From the NCBI GenBank assembly GCA_030619925.1, contig JAUXAL010000032.1:1-41145 (forward strand): a DNA stretch of 41,145 bases, in the 5' to 3' direction. A model generated the notes under the pieces. That model was not told where the DNA came from, ran no database searches, and saw nothing but the letters and a program-made list of their open reading frames with translations. Below, piece by piece: positions 1 through 8,468 of the stretch; within the stretch, counting starts at the first letter, position 1; each line of letters begins with the position of its first letter. Source of the DNA: Phycisphaerae bacterium. GTDB lineage: Bacteria; Planctomycetota; Phycisphaerae; Sedimentisphaerales; Anaerobacaceae. The position numbers and the translations under genes were made by a program.

Positions 1-7
1 TTGGTGA

Positions 8-265
8 AAACAAACCCAATTCAAACCCAAACAAAGCCAATTTCCAAAAAGCCCAAATGAATGTAAACTCACTTATAACAAAGGATTACAGAAAAAATGA
101 CGCTTTCGCAGTCCAAAAAAACAAACCCAATTCAAACCCAAACAAAGCCAATTTAAAAAGAGCCAAAATGGACGTAAGCATCTATTACACAGAGGATTAT
201 GAAAATAAATGGCAGCGGAGAGTCAGGAAAAACAAACCCAATTCGAACCCAAACAAAGCCAATTT
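8..265. repeat. Three-copy 111-bp periodic repeat
   Basis: A 36-nt core containing AAACCCAATTC and ACAAAGCCAATTT occurs at 8-43, 119-154 and 230-265, so the period is exactly 111 bp (37 codons). The copies differ at only one or two positions, while the spacers between them are only loosely similar. A + frame from 57 stays open through copies 2 and 3 and gives an Asn/Lys/Pro-rich peptide in which NKPNSNPNKANF recurs. No strong ribosome binding site precedes that frame and it runs into unrelated GC-rich sequence. I read it as a non-coding dispersed repeat, with the open frame following from a period divisible by three. The array may extend left of the window. Confidence 0.75.
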
Positions 266-798
266 CAAACGCGACGACGGTTTTTCTGCTTATTACACGA
301 GAGATTGCACTGCTCTGCGAAGTAGTACTCTGCGCAGTCGCTACGTAGCACGAGTCGCTACGCAGCACGAGCCACGGCCCTCCCGGCTACGGCGAAGGCC
401 TTCGCCGAGACGAGTCGGGCCTTGCAATGACTTGTACAAAGGTTCTCAACAGAGCAAGCCCGCCATTCGCGTGGCGGGCAAGCCTTTATATGAAATTATT
501 TGCAAATATAGAGTAACGCCGGATTTTGTAAAAGCAATTTCATTTGTATGATAATTGTATGTATAATTAACGAAGTTTTTGTCGATAGGACAATATTGAG
601 CTTGGAAATACGAAGCACGAAATCCGAAATACGAAACAAATTCAAATGACCAAAATACAAAATTCGAAACAGTATGTTTTGAACATTTGAAATTTGAATT
701 TTGATATTGTTTCGGATTTCGACCCGCCAGCGGCGGGTATCGATCGGAACCCAGCATTGCTGGGTCGAATTTCGAATTTATAAGTTTGGAGCTAAGAA
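266..798. other. Gene-free repeat region upstream of hisA
   Basis: No convincing gene. It holds GC-rich short palindromes, including a GCCCGCCA...TGGCGGGC hairpin at about 453-483 (a near copy lies at 32566-32595). It also holds ACCCGCC/GGCGGGT at 722-738 and ACCCAGC/GCTGGGT at 749-764. From about 600 to 727 there is an AT-rich degenerate tract of GAAATNCGAAAT-like words whose two ends (near 618-640 and 700-725) are imperfect inverted repeats. Confidence 0.5.
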
Positions 799-1512
799 GT
801 GTATATCATACCGGCAATTGACCTGCGGGACGGTAAATGTGTCAGACTTATCCAGGGCCAGTATCATCGCCAGATAACCTATCAGAATGACCCTGTCAGG
901 CAGGCCCGGGAATTTAGCTCCGCCGGAGCACAATGGCTGCATATTGTCGATTTGGACGGAGCTAAGGTCGGCAGGCCGGTTAATACCGATACAATATCAG
1001 CGATAGCCGCTCTTGAGCAATTCAAAATCGAAGTCGGCGGCGGACTGCGTGACGAAGCCTCTATAAAACAGTTGCTCGATATAGGCGTCGAAAGGGTGAT
1101 AATCGGCACCAAAGCCGTAAGTGACTTCGGGTGGTTCAGCCGAATGGCTGAGAAGTTCAGCGGTAAAATTGTACTCGGCCTCGACGCCCGAGGCTCAACG
1201 GTCGCTACTCACGGCTGGACACAGGATGGCCCCCAGCATCTGTTGGAATTTGCAGCCGAAGCGGCAAAACTACCATTGGCCGCAATAATATATACCGACA
1301 TCACCAAGGACGGTATGATGACGGGGCCTAACTTCGAAAGAACAAAGGCGCTTGTCCAGGCGGTAGACGTGCCTGTCATCGGTTCGGGAGGCGTAGGAGA
1401 GCTGAGCGATATTAAGAAGCTGGCCGAGTTGGGGGCCGAAGCGGTGATAATCGGCAGAAGTTTATACGAAGGCACATTAAAACTCTCTGACGCTATAAAC
1501 GCAATCAAGTAA
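799..1512 (+). CDS. hisA: HisA: ProFAR isomerase, histidine biosynthesis
   Basis: Phosphoribosylformimino-5-aminoimidazole carboxamide ribotide isomerase, the fourth step of histidine biosynthesis, a cytoplasmic TIM barrel. The 237-residue length is normal for the family. The N-terminus MYIIPAIDLRDGKCVRL carries the catalytic Asp8. The GGG phosphate-binding turn is at 80-82, the second catalytic Asp is D129 in GLDARG, and the C-terminal phosphate site is GSGGVG near 197-202. The start is GTG, with GGAG at 788-791 placed 7 nt upstream. No other his gene is visible, so the pathway genes are either scattered or lie left of the window. Identification is firm. Confidence 0.95.
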   Translation: MYIIPAIDLRDGKCVRLIQGQYHRQITYQNDPVRQAREFSSAGAQWLHIVDLDGAKVGRPVNTDTISAIAALEQFKIEVGGGLRDEASIKQLLDIGVERVIIGTKAVSDFGWFSRMAEKFSGKIVLGLDARGSTVATHGWTQDGPQHLLEFAAEAAKLPLAAIIYTDITKDGMMTGPNFERTKALVQAVDVPVIGSGGVGELSDIKKLAELGAEAVIIGRSLYEGTLKLSDAINAIK

Positions 1513-1823
1513 CAAACCGTCGTGTCCTTGAGCAGCGAGATAAATGGTCATCTCCGTCCGGGCGGCCCCCCTTAGCCCTGCGACACCCAGAATCTGGCTC
1601 CGGTGAACCTTAAAAGATGGTAAATGGTGAATGGTAAATGGTAATTACCAATAACCAATTACCAATAACCAATACTCAGGTTTGGAATTAAGCTTGATTT
1701 TTCCACCAACGACATTAAAATGTGGAATCTATTCAGCTTATATGAACTATCGCGGTTTTTGGGCCAGCCGGGAGATAACTGGGTTCCCATTTTGTCCCGC
1801 ACGTGAAGGATAATTAGAACAGA
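1513..1823. repeat. Intergenic region with degenerate ACCAAT/ATGGTAA tract
   Basis: Between hisA and the next gene I see no CDS. At about 1616-1677 there is a degenerate tract of GGTAAATGGT words followed by their complement-like ACCAATTACC words, so the tract is roughly self-complementary. Similar words recur at 3016-3120 and 28995-29040. Confidence 0.6.
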
Positions 1824-2963
1824 ATGACTGTGAACCTGGACAGCCGTAGTATCGAATCGCGCGCGGCGACTGAAATCTATATTTCAGCGGCGCCCGGGGA
1901 AAATGCGCCGCCGCAGGACCAGGCGCAGGAAATCTTTTCCGGTATCCGGGACATACTGCGTTCGAAAAGAGCGAGTATCCTCCAGGAGCGGGTTTTCGCC
2001 ACTCAAGCAGCGATGAAAGACATCTGCCGTGTACGGTCCCGGGTATATGGTGATATTGACGATGGAGTTGCTCCAAGCCTTTTGGTGGGTAAGGAAGGGA
2101 CGGTTGGCCCGATTGCCGGCGTGCAGGTCCACGCCGTCAGCAGTAACAGCAGGCCCGAAGTGATCGATTTACAAGGGAACCTTTGCGGACGAATTCTGCG
2201 TGTGCCCGGCCGTGCATATCTTACTCTTTCGGGCATATCTGATCAGCAGCGCGGGCAGGCCACTACACAGGCCCAGGCTATGATGGAAAAAGCCGAAGCT
2301 GCACTGAGACAATTCGGCGCCGATTTCCTTTCGGTGCCGCGTACTTGGATGTGGCTAAAGGATATTCTTTCGTGGTACGACCAGTTCAATCACGTCAGAA
2401 CCAAGTTTTTCACCGGGTGGGGTCTTATCGGAGCCGGAACCCGCCAGTCGATGCCCGCCAGCACGGGCATTGGGCTTGGACCGGCTGACGGCGGCGACTG
2501 TGCGATGGATCTAATGGCGGTCCTCGAACCGACCGACTGCACGCATTACCTTCAGGCAGCGGGAAAACAGCACTGTGCGCTGGAGTACGGCTCAGCCTTC
2601 TCACGAGCCGCTCGCAGCGTTATGCCAGCCGGGGAAACGGTATTTGTTTCCGGGACCGCCTCTATCAATGCCAGCGGAGCTACCACACATATCGGAGATG
2701 CGTTAGGCCAGATAAATACAACGATAGAAAACGTTCGCGCTGTTCTAAGAGACATGCACTGCAGCGACCGGGACGTAGTGCAGGTGGTCGCCTACTGTAA
2801 AACAACCGAGGTCGAGAAGGTCTTCAACGCTTCCAAGGGAGCTCTTGCCCGCCAGACGGTAGGCGGGCTTGCCTGGCCGTGGGTAACGGTCATTTGCGAT
2901 ATCTGCCGCCCCGACCTGCTATTTGAAATCGAAGCCACCGCCATGCCAAGACAAAGTGCTTAA
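1824..2963 (+). CDS. Chorismatase/RidA-fold family protein
   Basis: A 379-residue soluble protein without signal peptide or membrane segment. The C-terminal half resembles the RidA/YjgF-type fold of FkbO/Hyg5/XanB2-like chorismatases. The segment VFVSGTASINASG begins near residue 270 and is followed by THIGD and a Q-x-x-x-T-x-x-N stretch, the pattern expected where that family has its GTAS motif. If it is a true chorismatase it would hydrolyse chorismate to a dihydroxy- or hydroxybenzoate. If not, it is a divergent Rid-type protein. The ATG start has a distant GAAGGA at 1805-1810. The gene stands alone behind hisA. Family assignment is moderate; substrate is not determined by the sequence. 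Confidence 0.55.
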   Translation: MTVNLDSRSIESRAATEIYISAAPGENAPPQDQAQEIFSGIRDILRSKRASILQERVFATQAAMKDICRVRSRVYGDIDDGVAPSLLVGKEGTVGPIAGVQVHAVSSNSRPEVIDLQGNLCGRILRVPGRAYLTLSGISDQQRGQATTQAQAMMEKAEAALRQFGADFLSVPRTWMWLKDILSWYDQFNHVRTKFFTGWGLIGAGTRQSMPASTGIGLGPADGGDCAMDLMAVLEPTDCTHYLQAAGKQHCALEYGSAFSRAARSVMPAGETVFVSGTASINASGATTHIGDALGQINTTIENVRAVLRDMHCSDRDVVQVVAYCKTTEVEKVFNASKGALARQTVGGLAWPWVTVICDICRPDLLFEIEATAMPRQSA

Positions 2964-3123
2964 GAGCAAAAGTCTTGTGCACTTATCATTTATGCACTTA
3001 TGCCTTCCAAACTTCTCCACTCACCAATCACCAGTTAACCACTCACCATTTGTGCGATCATCGAGTATCCAGAAACGAGCTATTCCTCACCAATTACTAA
3101 TTAACCAATCACTAATTAACTAA

Positions 3124-5019
3124 TTATTTCTTCGCCCCGTGCGCTTTCAAGGACACCTGCCATATATCCGTACGACCGACACCGCCGCGTCTGCCCGATA
3201 CGAGGTAGAGGGTAGAACCATCTCTGGAAAGATCGGGGTTGGCCTCCCAGTTCGCACTGACGGCTGGGCCAAGCTTCACCGGTGTACCCCAGGGGTCGCT
3301 TGTGCTTTTCCGCTTCGCCACCCATATGGCGCTGCCGCCGCCCCGTTCGGAGTCGAAGTAGAGCGATAGGCCATCCTCTGATGTGGACGGCGATCCGTCG
3401 TAGGCAGGACTATTGACCATTGGGCCGAGATTCACGGGGCTACCCCAGGGGTCGGCCATCGTTTTTCTCGTTGTCACCCAGAGGTCGCTTTGATCCCAAC
3501 CTCCGGGTGACTTATCGGGCCAGACAATGAAGTAAAGCGCCAGGCCGTCGGTGGAAATGCTCGGCGTTTGCTCATTCGCCGGGCTGTTGACCGTTGGGCC
3601 GAGGTTTACCGGCTCGCCCCAAGGAGCACTCTTTGTCTTCCGCGTCGTCACCCAGAGGTCCTGACCACCATGCCCTCCGGACCGGGCCGAATTGAAGTAG
3701 AGCGACAGGCCGTCGGCGGATATGCTTGGCCCTTTATCACCAGCCGGACTATTGATCGTTGGGCCGAGATTCACGGGGCTGCTCCAGGGGTCGGCTTTCG
3801 TTTTTCTCCTCGTCACCCAGATGTCAGCCTTACCAAAACCCCCGGGCCGATAGGAGTTAAAGTAGAGCTCCAGCTCATCGGCTGAAATGCTTGGGTCATA
3901 CTCGCTATCCGAACTGTTAACCGTTGGGCCAAGGTTGGTGGGATTACCGAAGATGGGAGTTGCGTCCACACTTTCAGTTGACGGCTGATTTTTTGCTCTG
4001 GCAGTCAGGACTACGGTAGTTGGGACGGCTAACAGAGCCGTCAACACAACAATCGCTACGGCAGGTAAGCTGGGGTGTTTGTAGAATTTTTTTCCTGGTC
4101 TTAACATGGTCTTTATCCTTTCCTCAATATTTTTCACTGGACCGGCTACAGCCAACGATGGAACTGGCCGGGTCGATTCATGCTCGACAATTAGTATGTT
4201 CACAATGGCGGAGCTATACTCTTTTACTTCGGCGCCTAAGCGGGCGATGGCCATCTCATCGCAGCATTTCTCCCGCTCAGTCCGGATCTTCTTATTCGCC
4301 CACCAGACAAACAGATGGAACCATAATATCGCCTGAGCGATTACCTGCAGAATATTGACCGCAGCATCAAAACGCAGAATGTGACTTAACTCATGGCCTA
4401 AAATGCCTCTACGTTGCTCAGCGTTATCAACCTTGACGAAATTGGCTGGCAGATATATACTGCCCCGCAACAGTCCCCATACAAACGGCTGGCCTATACC
4501 CTTAATCAGCCAAACCTTTGGAAAACTCCTGAAGTCAAAGCTGGAGAATAAATTTTCAATCCCGGTCTGCAATTCGGCCGGTAGAGATTTTCTTTGCCGC
4601 CATAGCCACAAATTCGTCCGCAACGCTTTGACAACAGCAACCAGGACGAATACAGTTGCCCCCATAATCCAGACTAACGCGAGCCATTGGTGGGCAGTGA
4701 GTGTCGTTCCTGATTCAACAACCGCTGGTGCTGGTGGGCTTGCGTCCGAGGCCGGAGGTGACACCACAGGTTCGGATATCATCGGAGGCGGGGTTTCTAA
4801 CAGCAATATGGGTTTTTCTTCCGGCAGAATCGGCAATGGTATGGCAAGTAAAGGTGGCACCAGACATTTGGCCAGAACAATCAGCCAAAGTAAGTAGCGG
4901 ATGTGTGCACTTTTATTTTTCAGCAGCCACGATACCGCTGCTATTGCCACCACCAGGGCCGCTATCTGCCAGCTTTGCGTCAGCAAATAATTGGTAAGCT
5001 GGGTTGAATAATTTTCCAT
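3124..5019 (-). CDS. M56 (BlaR1/MecR1-like) metallopeptidase with C-terminal PD40 propeller
   Basis: A 631-residue inner-membrane sensor-protease. Hydrophobic segments lie at about 13-31, 40-62 and 108-128, and a last one near 325-347 separates a cytoplasmic peptidase from an outside domain. The zinc motif HELSH sits near residue 207, inside the M56 peptidase domain. From about residue 355 to the end there are five repeats of about 55 residues built on NLGPTVNSP, PSISADGLxLYF and DLWVTxRKT, which is the PD40/WD40-like propeller pattern. In BlaR1 the outside domain is a penicillin-binding sensor; here it is a propeller, so the signal is probably not a beta-lactam (inference). The gene lies 26 bp behind the BlaI-like repressor, with a GGAG ribosome binding site, and is surely co-transcribed with it. 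Confidence 0.88.
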   Translation of the reverse strand: MENYSTQLTNYLLTQSWQIAALVVAIAAVSWLLKNKSAHIRYLLWLIVLAKCLVPPLLAIPLPILPEEKPILLLETPPPMISEPVVSPPASDASPPAPAVVESGTTLTAHQWLALVWIMGATVFVLVAVVKALRTNLWLWRQRKSLPAELQTGIENLFSSFDFRSFPKVWLIKGIGQPFVWGLLRGSIYLPANFVKVDNAEQRRGILGHELSHILRFDAAVNILQVIAQAILWFHLFVWWANKKIRTEREKCCDEMAIARLGAEVKEYSSAIVNILIVEHESTRPVPSLAVAGPVKNIEERIKTMLRPGKKFYKHPSLPAVAIVVLTALLAVPTTVVLTARAKNQPSTESVDATPIFGNPTNLGPTVNSSDSEYDPSISADELELYFNSYRPGGFGKADIWVTRRKTKADPWSSPVNLGPTINSPAGDKGPSISADGLSLYFNSARSGGHGGQDLWVTTRKTKSAPWGEPVNLGPTVNSPANEQTPSISTDGLALYFIVWPDKSPGGWDQSDLWVTTRKTMADPWGSPVNLGPMVNSPAYDGSPSTSEDGLSLYFDSERGGGSAIWVAKRKSTSDPWGTPVKLGPAVSANWEANPDLSRDGSTLYLVSGRRGGVGRTDIWQVSLKAHGAKK

Positions 5020-5045
5020 TTCTTCTGCTCCGTGAAAAATAATGG

Positions 5046-5420
5046 CTATTTTTTATCTATTAACTTTTTTAGCTTTTCGATATCGTCGGCGTCGATTTTA
5101 CCGTGTTCGGCTAAGTACTGCATAAGCGGAACAGGGTCGCCGCCGAAGAGCCTGTCGAGAAAGTCATTGACTGACCTTTTTATGACTTTTTCGCTTTTGA
5201 CCGAGGGGAAAAAGACGTGGGCCTTGCCCCGGATGCGGTGTTTCAGATAGCCCTTCTTTTCGAGCCGACGCAGCAGGGTTTGAACCGTTGCGTAAGCGAT
5301 TTTTCTTTTGGCGGGCAGACTATCACAGACCTCTTGCACAGTCGCTTTGTCGAGCTGCCAGACTAATCTTAGGATTTCGGTTTCGGATGGGCTTACAGCC
5401 GGTAATCTTCGCTTTGTCAT
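5046..5420 (-). CDS. blaI: BlaI/MecI/CopY-family transcriptional repressor
   Basis: A 124-residue winged-helix repressor of the BlaI/MecI family. The N-terminal SPSETEILRLVWQLDKATVQ and the helix ATVQTLLRRLEKKGYL are typical of the DNA-binding half; a basic and acidic C-terminal dimerisation helix bundle follows. The ATG at 5418-5420 has AGGAGA about 8 nt upstream and gives the usual family length, so I prefer it over upstream starts. Three TACA-NN-TGTA sites cover its promoter, so it represses itself and the downstream M56 gene. By family analogy, M56-mediated cleavage of this protein relieves repression; no cleavage site can be proven here. Confidence 0.9.
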   Translation of the reverse strand: MTKRRLPAVSPSETEILRLVWQLDKATVQEVCDSLPAKRKIAYATVQTLLRRLEKKGYLKHRIRGKAHVFFPSVKSEKVIKRSVNDFLDRLFGGDPVPLMQYLAEHGKIDADDIEKLKKLIDKK

Positions 5421-5434
5421 AACAAATCTCCTTT

Positions 5435-5481
5435 TACAAGTGTATTTTACAAATGTACAACTACAATATCGTACAATTGTA
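5435..5481 (-). promoter_or_regulatory. Triple BlaI-type operator
   Basis: Three perfect TACA-NN-TGTA dyads are present: TACAAGTGTA at 5435-5444, TACAAATGTA at 5448-5457 and TACAATTGTA at 5472-5481. TACA/TGTA dyads are the known BlaI/MecI recognition element. The third lies between the -35 and -10 boxes, the second overlaps the expected transcription start and the first lies in the leader. Confidence 0.85.
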
Positions 5482-5492
5482 CAACCTGTCAA
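5463..5492 (-). promoter_or_regulatory. Sigma70-type promoter of the blaI-M56 operon
   Basis: On the minus strand a perfect TTGACA (plus coordinates 5487-5492) is followed after 18 nt by TATTGT (5463-5468). A strongly A/T-rich run at about 5493-5520 lies just upstream and could act as an UP element. Transcription should start near 5456, inside the second operator. Confidence 0.7.
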
Positions 5493-5544
5493 CAAAAAAA
5501 ATAAAAAATTTTACAATTTTTTCGGGGACTGTAACAGCTTTACA

Positions 5545-5572
5545 AAGCAAATAATGTTTAAGCTATTTGCTT
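5545..5572. other. Hairpin behind mnmG
   Basis: AAGCAAATA at 5545-5553 and TATTTGCTT at 5564-5572 form a perfect 9-bp stem with a 10-nt loop between mnmG and the blaI promoter. No U-run follows directly on the minus strand, so it is a weak terminator candidate at best. Confidence 0.3.
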
Positions 5573-5634
5573 GCAATGACTTATGTAATCTTGCTGGACC
5601 CCTCATATTTTCTGCTTTTTTGAATTTTTATCGA

Positions 5635-7479
5635 TCATCTTGTATTTTGGTTTCTGTTGCTGGATTTTTTCAGGTGGATTTGAATGACCGTAATGTCAGC
5701 CGGCGTTATGCCGTTTATTCGAGAGGCCTGACCGAGCGTGCTCGGCCTAAAGGCCGATAATTTCTCTTTCGCTTCCGCCCGCAGATGTGCGATACTGTTA
5801 TAATCCAAATCCAGCGGAATCTTCTTGTTCTCCAGGGTTCTGAAACCGGCCACCAGACGCTCCTGCTTAGCTAAGTAGCCCTCATATTTGGCATCGATAA
5901 CTACCGCCTGCAGCACAGCTTCAGAAAGATTCATATTCTTGACATCAGGATGCTCAGCCAGTGTTTCTGCAAGAGTACTATTTGGCTGGCGAAGCTGCTC
6001 CCACAAGCTGAGGCCACCTGAACGGCTGTTGGTCAAATAATTCTTAAGCTCATTGATGTTCGCAAGCTTCTTTTGAAACTTTGTCCATCGCTTCTTATCT
6101 ACAAGGCCGACCGATTTGCCGATTTGCGTCAATCTTCGGTCCGCGTTATCGGCTCTTAACGCCAGCCGATACTCCGCTCGCGACGTGAACATCCGGTAAG
6201 GTTCGTTGATGCCCTTGGTTAGTAAATCATCTATCAGCACACCGATATACGCCTGGTCCCTGCCGAGAACAATAGGCTCTTTGCCCTGCTGCTTCCTGGC
6301 AGCGTTTATACCTGCCATAATACCCTGCCCGGCCGCCTCTTCATATCCGCTGGTCCCGTTTATCTGCCCCGCAAGGAACAGCCCTGATATTTTCTTGGTC
6401 TCCAGATTGGGCTTTAGTTGAATCGGCGGACAATAATCGTACTCAATCGCGTAGGCATAGTGAGCAATCCGGGCATTTTCCGTCCCAGGCAGCCATCTGA
6501 GTATCTGCTCCTGAACGTCTTTTGGCATAGAGGTGAAAACACCGTTGCAGTAAATCGTTTTTATTTCTTCTTCTTCCGGCTCTAAAAAGATTCGATGCTG
6601 CTTCTTGTCCGCAAACCTGACCACTTTACCTTCGAGGCTCGGACAATAGCGAGGGTCGGCGCCCGTTATCTGGCCCGAAGAAAGTGGTGCGCGGTGCAGA
6701 TTATCCCTGAGCAGCTCGTGTATTTTCTCATTGGTATATGTAATCCAGCACGGCACCTGGGGCCGGACTATTCTTTCTGTCATAAACGAAAACGGCACCG
6801 GCGGCTGGTCACCGGGCTGCACCTGCAATTTGTCCACATCTACCGTCTCAGCGGCTAATCTGGGGGTCGTATCCGTTGCCATCCGTCCAAGTTTCAGTCC
6901 GAGCCGTTTCAAACTCTGCGAGAGCTCCATACTGGGCGGCTCATCAAGCCTGCCGCCAGCCCACTTCTCGCTGCCAATGTACATCATTCCGCCGAGAAAT
7001 GTCCCCGGCGTCAGCACAACCGTCCCGGTGCGGAAAACGGAGCCATCCTTGCAGCTTACTGCGCGTACCTTGTTGTCTTCTGTTATTATCTCTGTCGCTA
7101 TCGTCTCGACGATAGTCAAATTAGTAGTTTGCTCAAGTGCCCGCCGCATAAACTGCTGGTACTTTTGCCTGTCAGCCTGGGCTCGCGGCGACTGGACAGC
7201 CGGGCCTTTTGAACGATTCAGCAGCCGAAACTGAATCCCCGTCGCGTCTATCGCCAAGGCCATTAGTCCCCCGAGCGCATCGACCTCGCGCACAATCTGT
7301 CCCTTCGCAAGTCCGCCGATAGCCGGATTACAGCTCATCTTGGCTATCGTGTCTTTGCTGATGGTTATGAGGCAGGTTTTGGCGCCGGTTCCGGCAGCAG
7401 CGTGGGCGGCCTCGACGCCGGCGTGACCTCCGCCTATAACAACGCAATCAAAATCGTTTGTTTTCGTTCCGTTAGACAT
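5635..7479 (-). CDS. mnmG: MnmG (GidA): tRNA uridine-34 carboxymethylaminomethylation enzyme
   Basis: FAD-dependent subunit of the MnmEG complex that makes 5-carboxymethylaminomethyl-uridine at tRNA position 34. The 614-residue length is normal. The N-terminal FAD-binding GGGHAG is at 16-21, followed by the family segments MSCNPAIGGLAKGQIVREVD and GPAVQSPRAQADR. The middle holds the conserved GLFLAGQINGTSGYEEAAGQ region and TSRAEYRL. The C-terminal helical domain that contacts tRNA and MnmE is complete. ATG start. MnmE is not in this window. Identification is firm. Confidence 0.97.
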   Translation of the reverse strand: MSNGTKTNDFDCVVIGGGHAGVEAAHAAAGTGAKTCLITISKDTIAKMSCNPAIGGLAKGQIVREVDALGGLMALAIDATGIQFRLLNRSKGPAVQSPRAQADRQKYQQFMRRALEQTTNLTIVETIATEIITEDNKVRAVSCKDGSVFRTGTVVLTPGTFLGGMMYIGSEKWAGGRLDEPPSMELSQSLKRLGLKLGRMATDTTPRLAAETVDVDKLQVQPGDQPPVPFSFMTERIVRPQVPCWITYTNEKIHELLRDNLHRAPLSSGQITGADPRYCPSLEGKVVRFADKKQHRIFLEPEEEEIKTIYCNGVFTSMPKDVQEQILRWLPGTENARIAHYAYAIEYDYCPPIQLKPNLETKKISGLFLAGQINGTSGYEEAAGQGIMAGINAARKQQGKEPIVLGRDQAYIGVLIDDLLTKGINEPYRMFTSRAEYRLALRADNADRRLTQIGKSVGLVDKKRWTKFQKKLANINELKNYLTNSRSGGLSLWEQLRQPNSTLAETLAEHPDVKNMNLSEAVLQAVVIDAKYEGYLAKQERLVAGFRTLENKKIPLDLDYNSIAHLRAEAKEKLSAFRPSTLGQASRINGITPADITVIQIHLKKSSNRNQNTR

Positions 7480-7687
7480 ATTTATAGCATCTTAGACAGA
7501 TAGCATGGACCAAAACCATTCTGCATTTCGCTTAGCCAGTATAGAGCTTGCAAGCCAAAAAACAAGGTTTTGTGTTGATTAGTAGCGCGTACAAAGGTAA
7601 AGTTAACCCAAAAGGTAGAAGCTATCCGGAGGCGAGAGGCCAAGCCGTAGCCGGATTAGATATAACAAAATGACTGGTATAAATTAC

Positions 7688-7716
7688 TTGACTTTTAAAA
7701 ACTTATATGGTATTTT
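7688..7716 (+). promoter_or_regulatory. Possible sigma70 promoter of hicBA
   Basis: TTGACT at 7688-7693 is followed after 17 nt by TATTTT at 7711-7716, about 20 nt before the hicB ATG. The -10 matches only partly, so this is tentative. Upstream at about 7626-7659 an ATCCGG...CCGGAT stem encloses a GC-rich stretch. Confidence 0.4.
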
Positions 7717-7736
7717 TATAGTAGAGGTAATCAGAA

Positions 7737-7967
7737 ATGAAAAAAAATCATCAGTTACCTATATTAATAGAAAAAGATGAAGATGGATTTTATGTAGTTG
7801 AATGTCCGGTATTCTCGGGATGCTATAGCCAGGGAAAAACCGTAGATGAAGCCCTAAAAAACATTCGAGAAGTAATTGACTTATGTCTCGAAGAAAAAGA
7901 AAATAAAGAAGCCCTTAAAAATTTCCATCCCCAAGAATTAAGTTTCTACACATTATCTTATGCCTAA
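7737..7967 (+). CDS. hicB: HicB-family antitoxin
   Basis: A 76-residue protein of the HicB/UPF0150 family with a partial RNase-H-like fold. It opens with ILIEKDEDGFYVVECPVFSG, then CYSQGKTVDEALKNIREVI, which is the family hallmark. It is short, so no separate DNA-binding domain is evident. HicB binds and neutralises the HicA mRNA interferase. AGAGGT lies about 9 nt before the ATG. The stop codon overlaps the start of the next gene by 8 nt. The pair is antitoxin-first. The pair is clearly more AT-rich than its flanks, a sign of acquisition. Confidence 0.9.
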   Translation: MKKNHQLPILIEKDEDGFYVVECPVFSGCYSQGKTVDEALKNIREVIDLCLEEKENKEALKNFHPQELSFYTLSYA

Positions 7968-8187
7968 ATTACCTATCATTTCTGGCAATCAAGCCGTAAA
8001 ATGTTTTGAAAAGATAGGTTATCAAGTCATTCGTCAACGAGGTAGCCATGTACGAATGCGCCACAAAAGTAATAGTACTAAACGACCCTTAACTATACCT
8101 CGTCATAAAGCATTGGGTAAAGGTCTCATACGCAAATTACTGCGTGACGCTGAACTTACTATCGAAGAATTGTTAAAGTTGCTTTGA
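7960..8187 (+). CDS. hicA: HicA-family mRNA interferase toxin
   Basis: A 75-residue HicA/YcfA-type protein with the small dsRBD-like alpha-beta fold. The catalytic histidine is expected at H30 in QRGSHVRMRH, followed by the TIPRHKALGKGLIRKLL segment that forms the last strand and helix. The toxin cleaves mRNA when not bound by HicB. Length and motifs are complete, so it looks functional. It overlaps hicB by 8 nt and must be translationally coupled to it. The stop codon abuts the left arm of an inverted-repeat element. Confidence 0.92.
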   Translation: MPKLPIISGNQAVKCFEKIGYQVIRQRGSHVRMRHKSNSTKRPLTIPRHKALGKGLIRKLLRDAELTIEELLKLL

Positions 8188-8368
8188 GTTAAGTTTCGCA
8201 CTTTTTATTAAGGAAAACCTTATGAAACAAGCAGTTACACGCCATTTTGTATTTTATGCATGTACGGTAAAAACCTCGAACTTGCCAAAAATAATCCGAC
8301 CGTTGTGAAATCGGCTCTTCCGTGCAAATTACCCAAATTGACACATTGTTAAAAGTGCGAAAGTTAAC
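8188..8368. mobile_element. MITE-like inverted-repeat element behind hicA
   Basis: GTTAAGTTTCGCACTTTTTA at 8188-8207 and its near complement at 8349-8368 match at 18 of 20 positions. They bound a 181-bp AT-rich segment with no reading frame. The left arm starts at the base after the hicA stop codon. I see no obvious target duplication, so it could be a MITE relic or a long hairpin acting as a bidirectional transcription end between hicA and acpS, which are convergent. Confidence 0.5.
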
Positions 8369-8468
8369 TTTGACTAAAATAACAATTTGCTCCACCTGAC
8401 CAGAAAGCTGTGTTTTTTTACCGGGTGAGTTCATATTTGGAAATTTGTGGAAATTAGGAGATTCAGAG

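Noticed and set aside
57-551. A 164-codon frame at the left end
   Set aside because: It results from the 111-bp repeat having a period divisible by three and continues into unrelated GC-rich palindromic sequence. There is no good ribosome binding site.
5635-7479. Possible C-terminal truncation of MnmG
   Set aside because: The length of 614 residues and the complete helical C-terminal domain fit normal MnmG.
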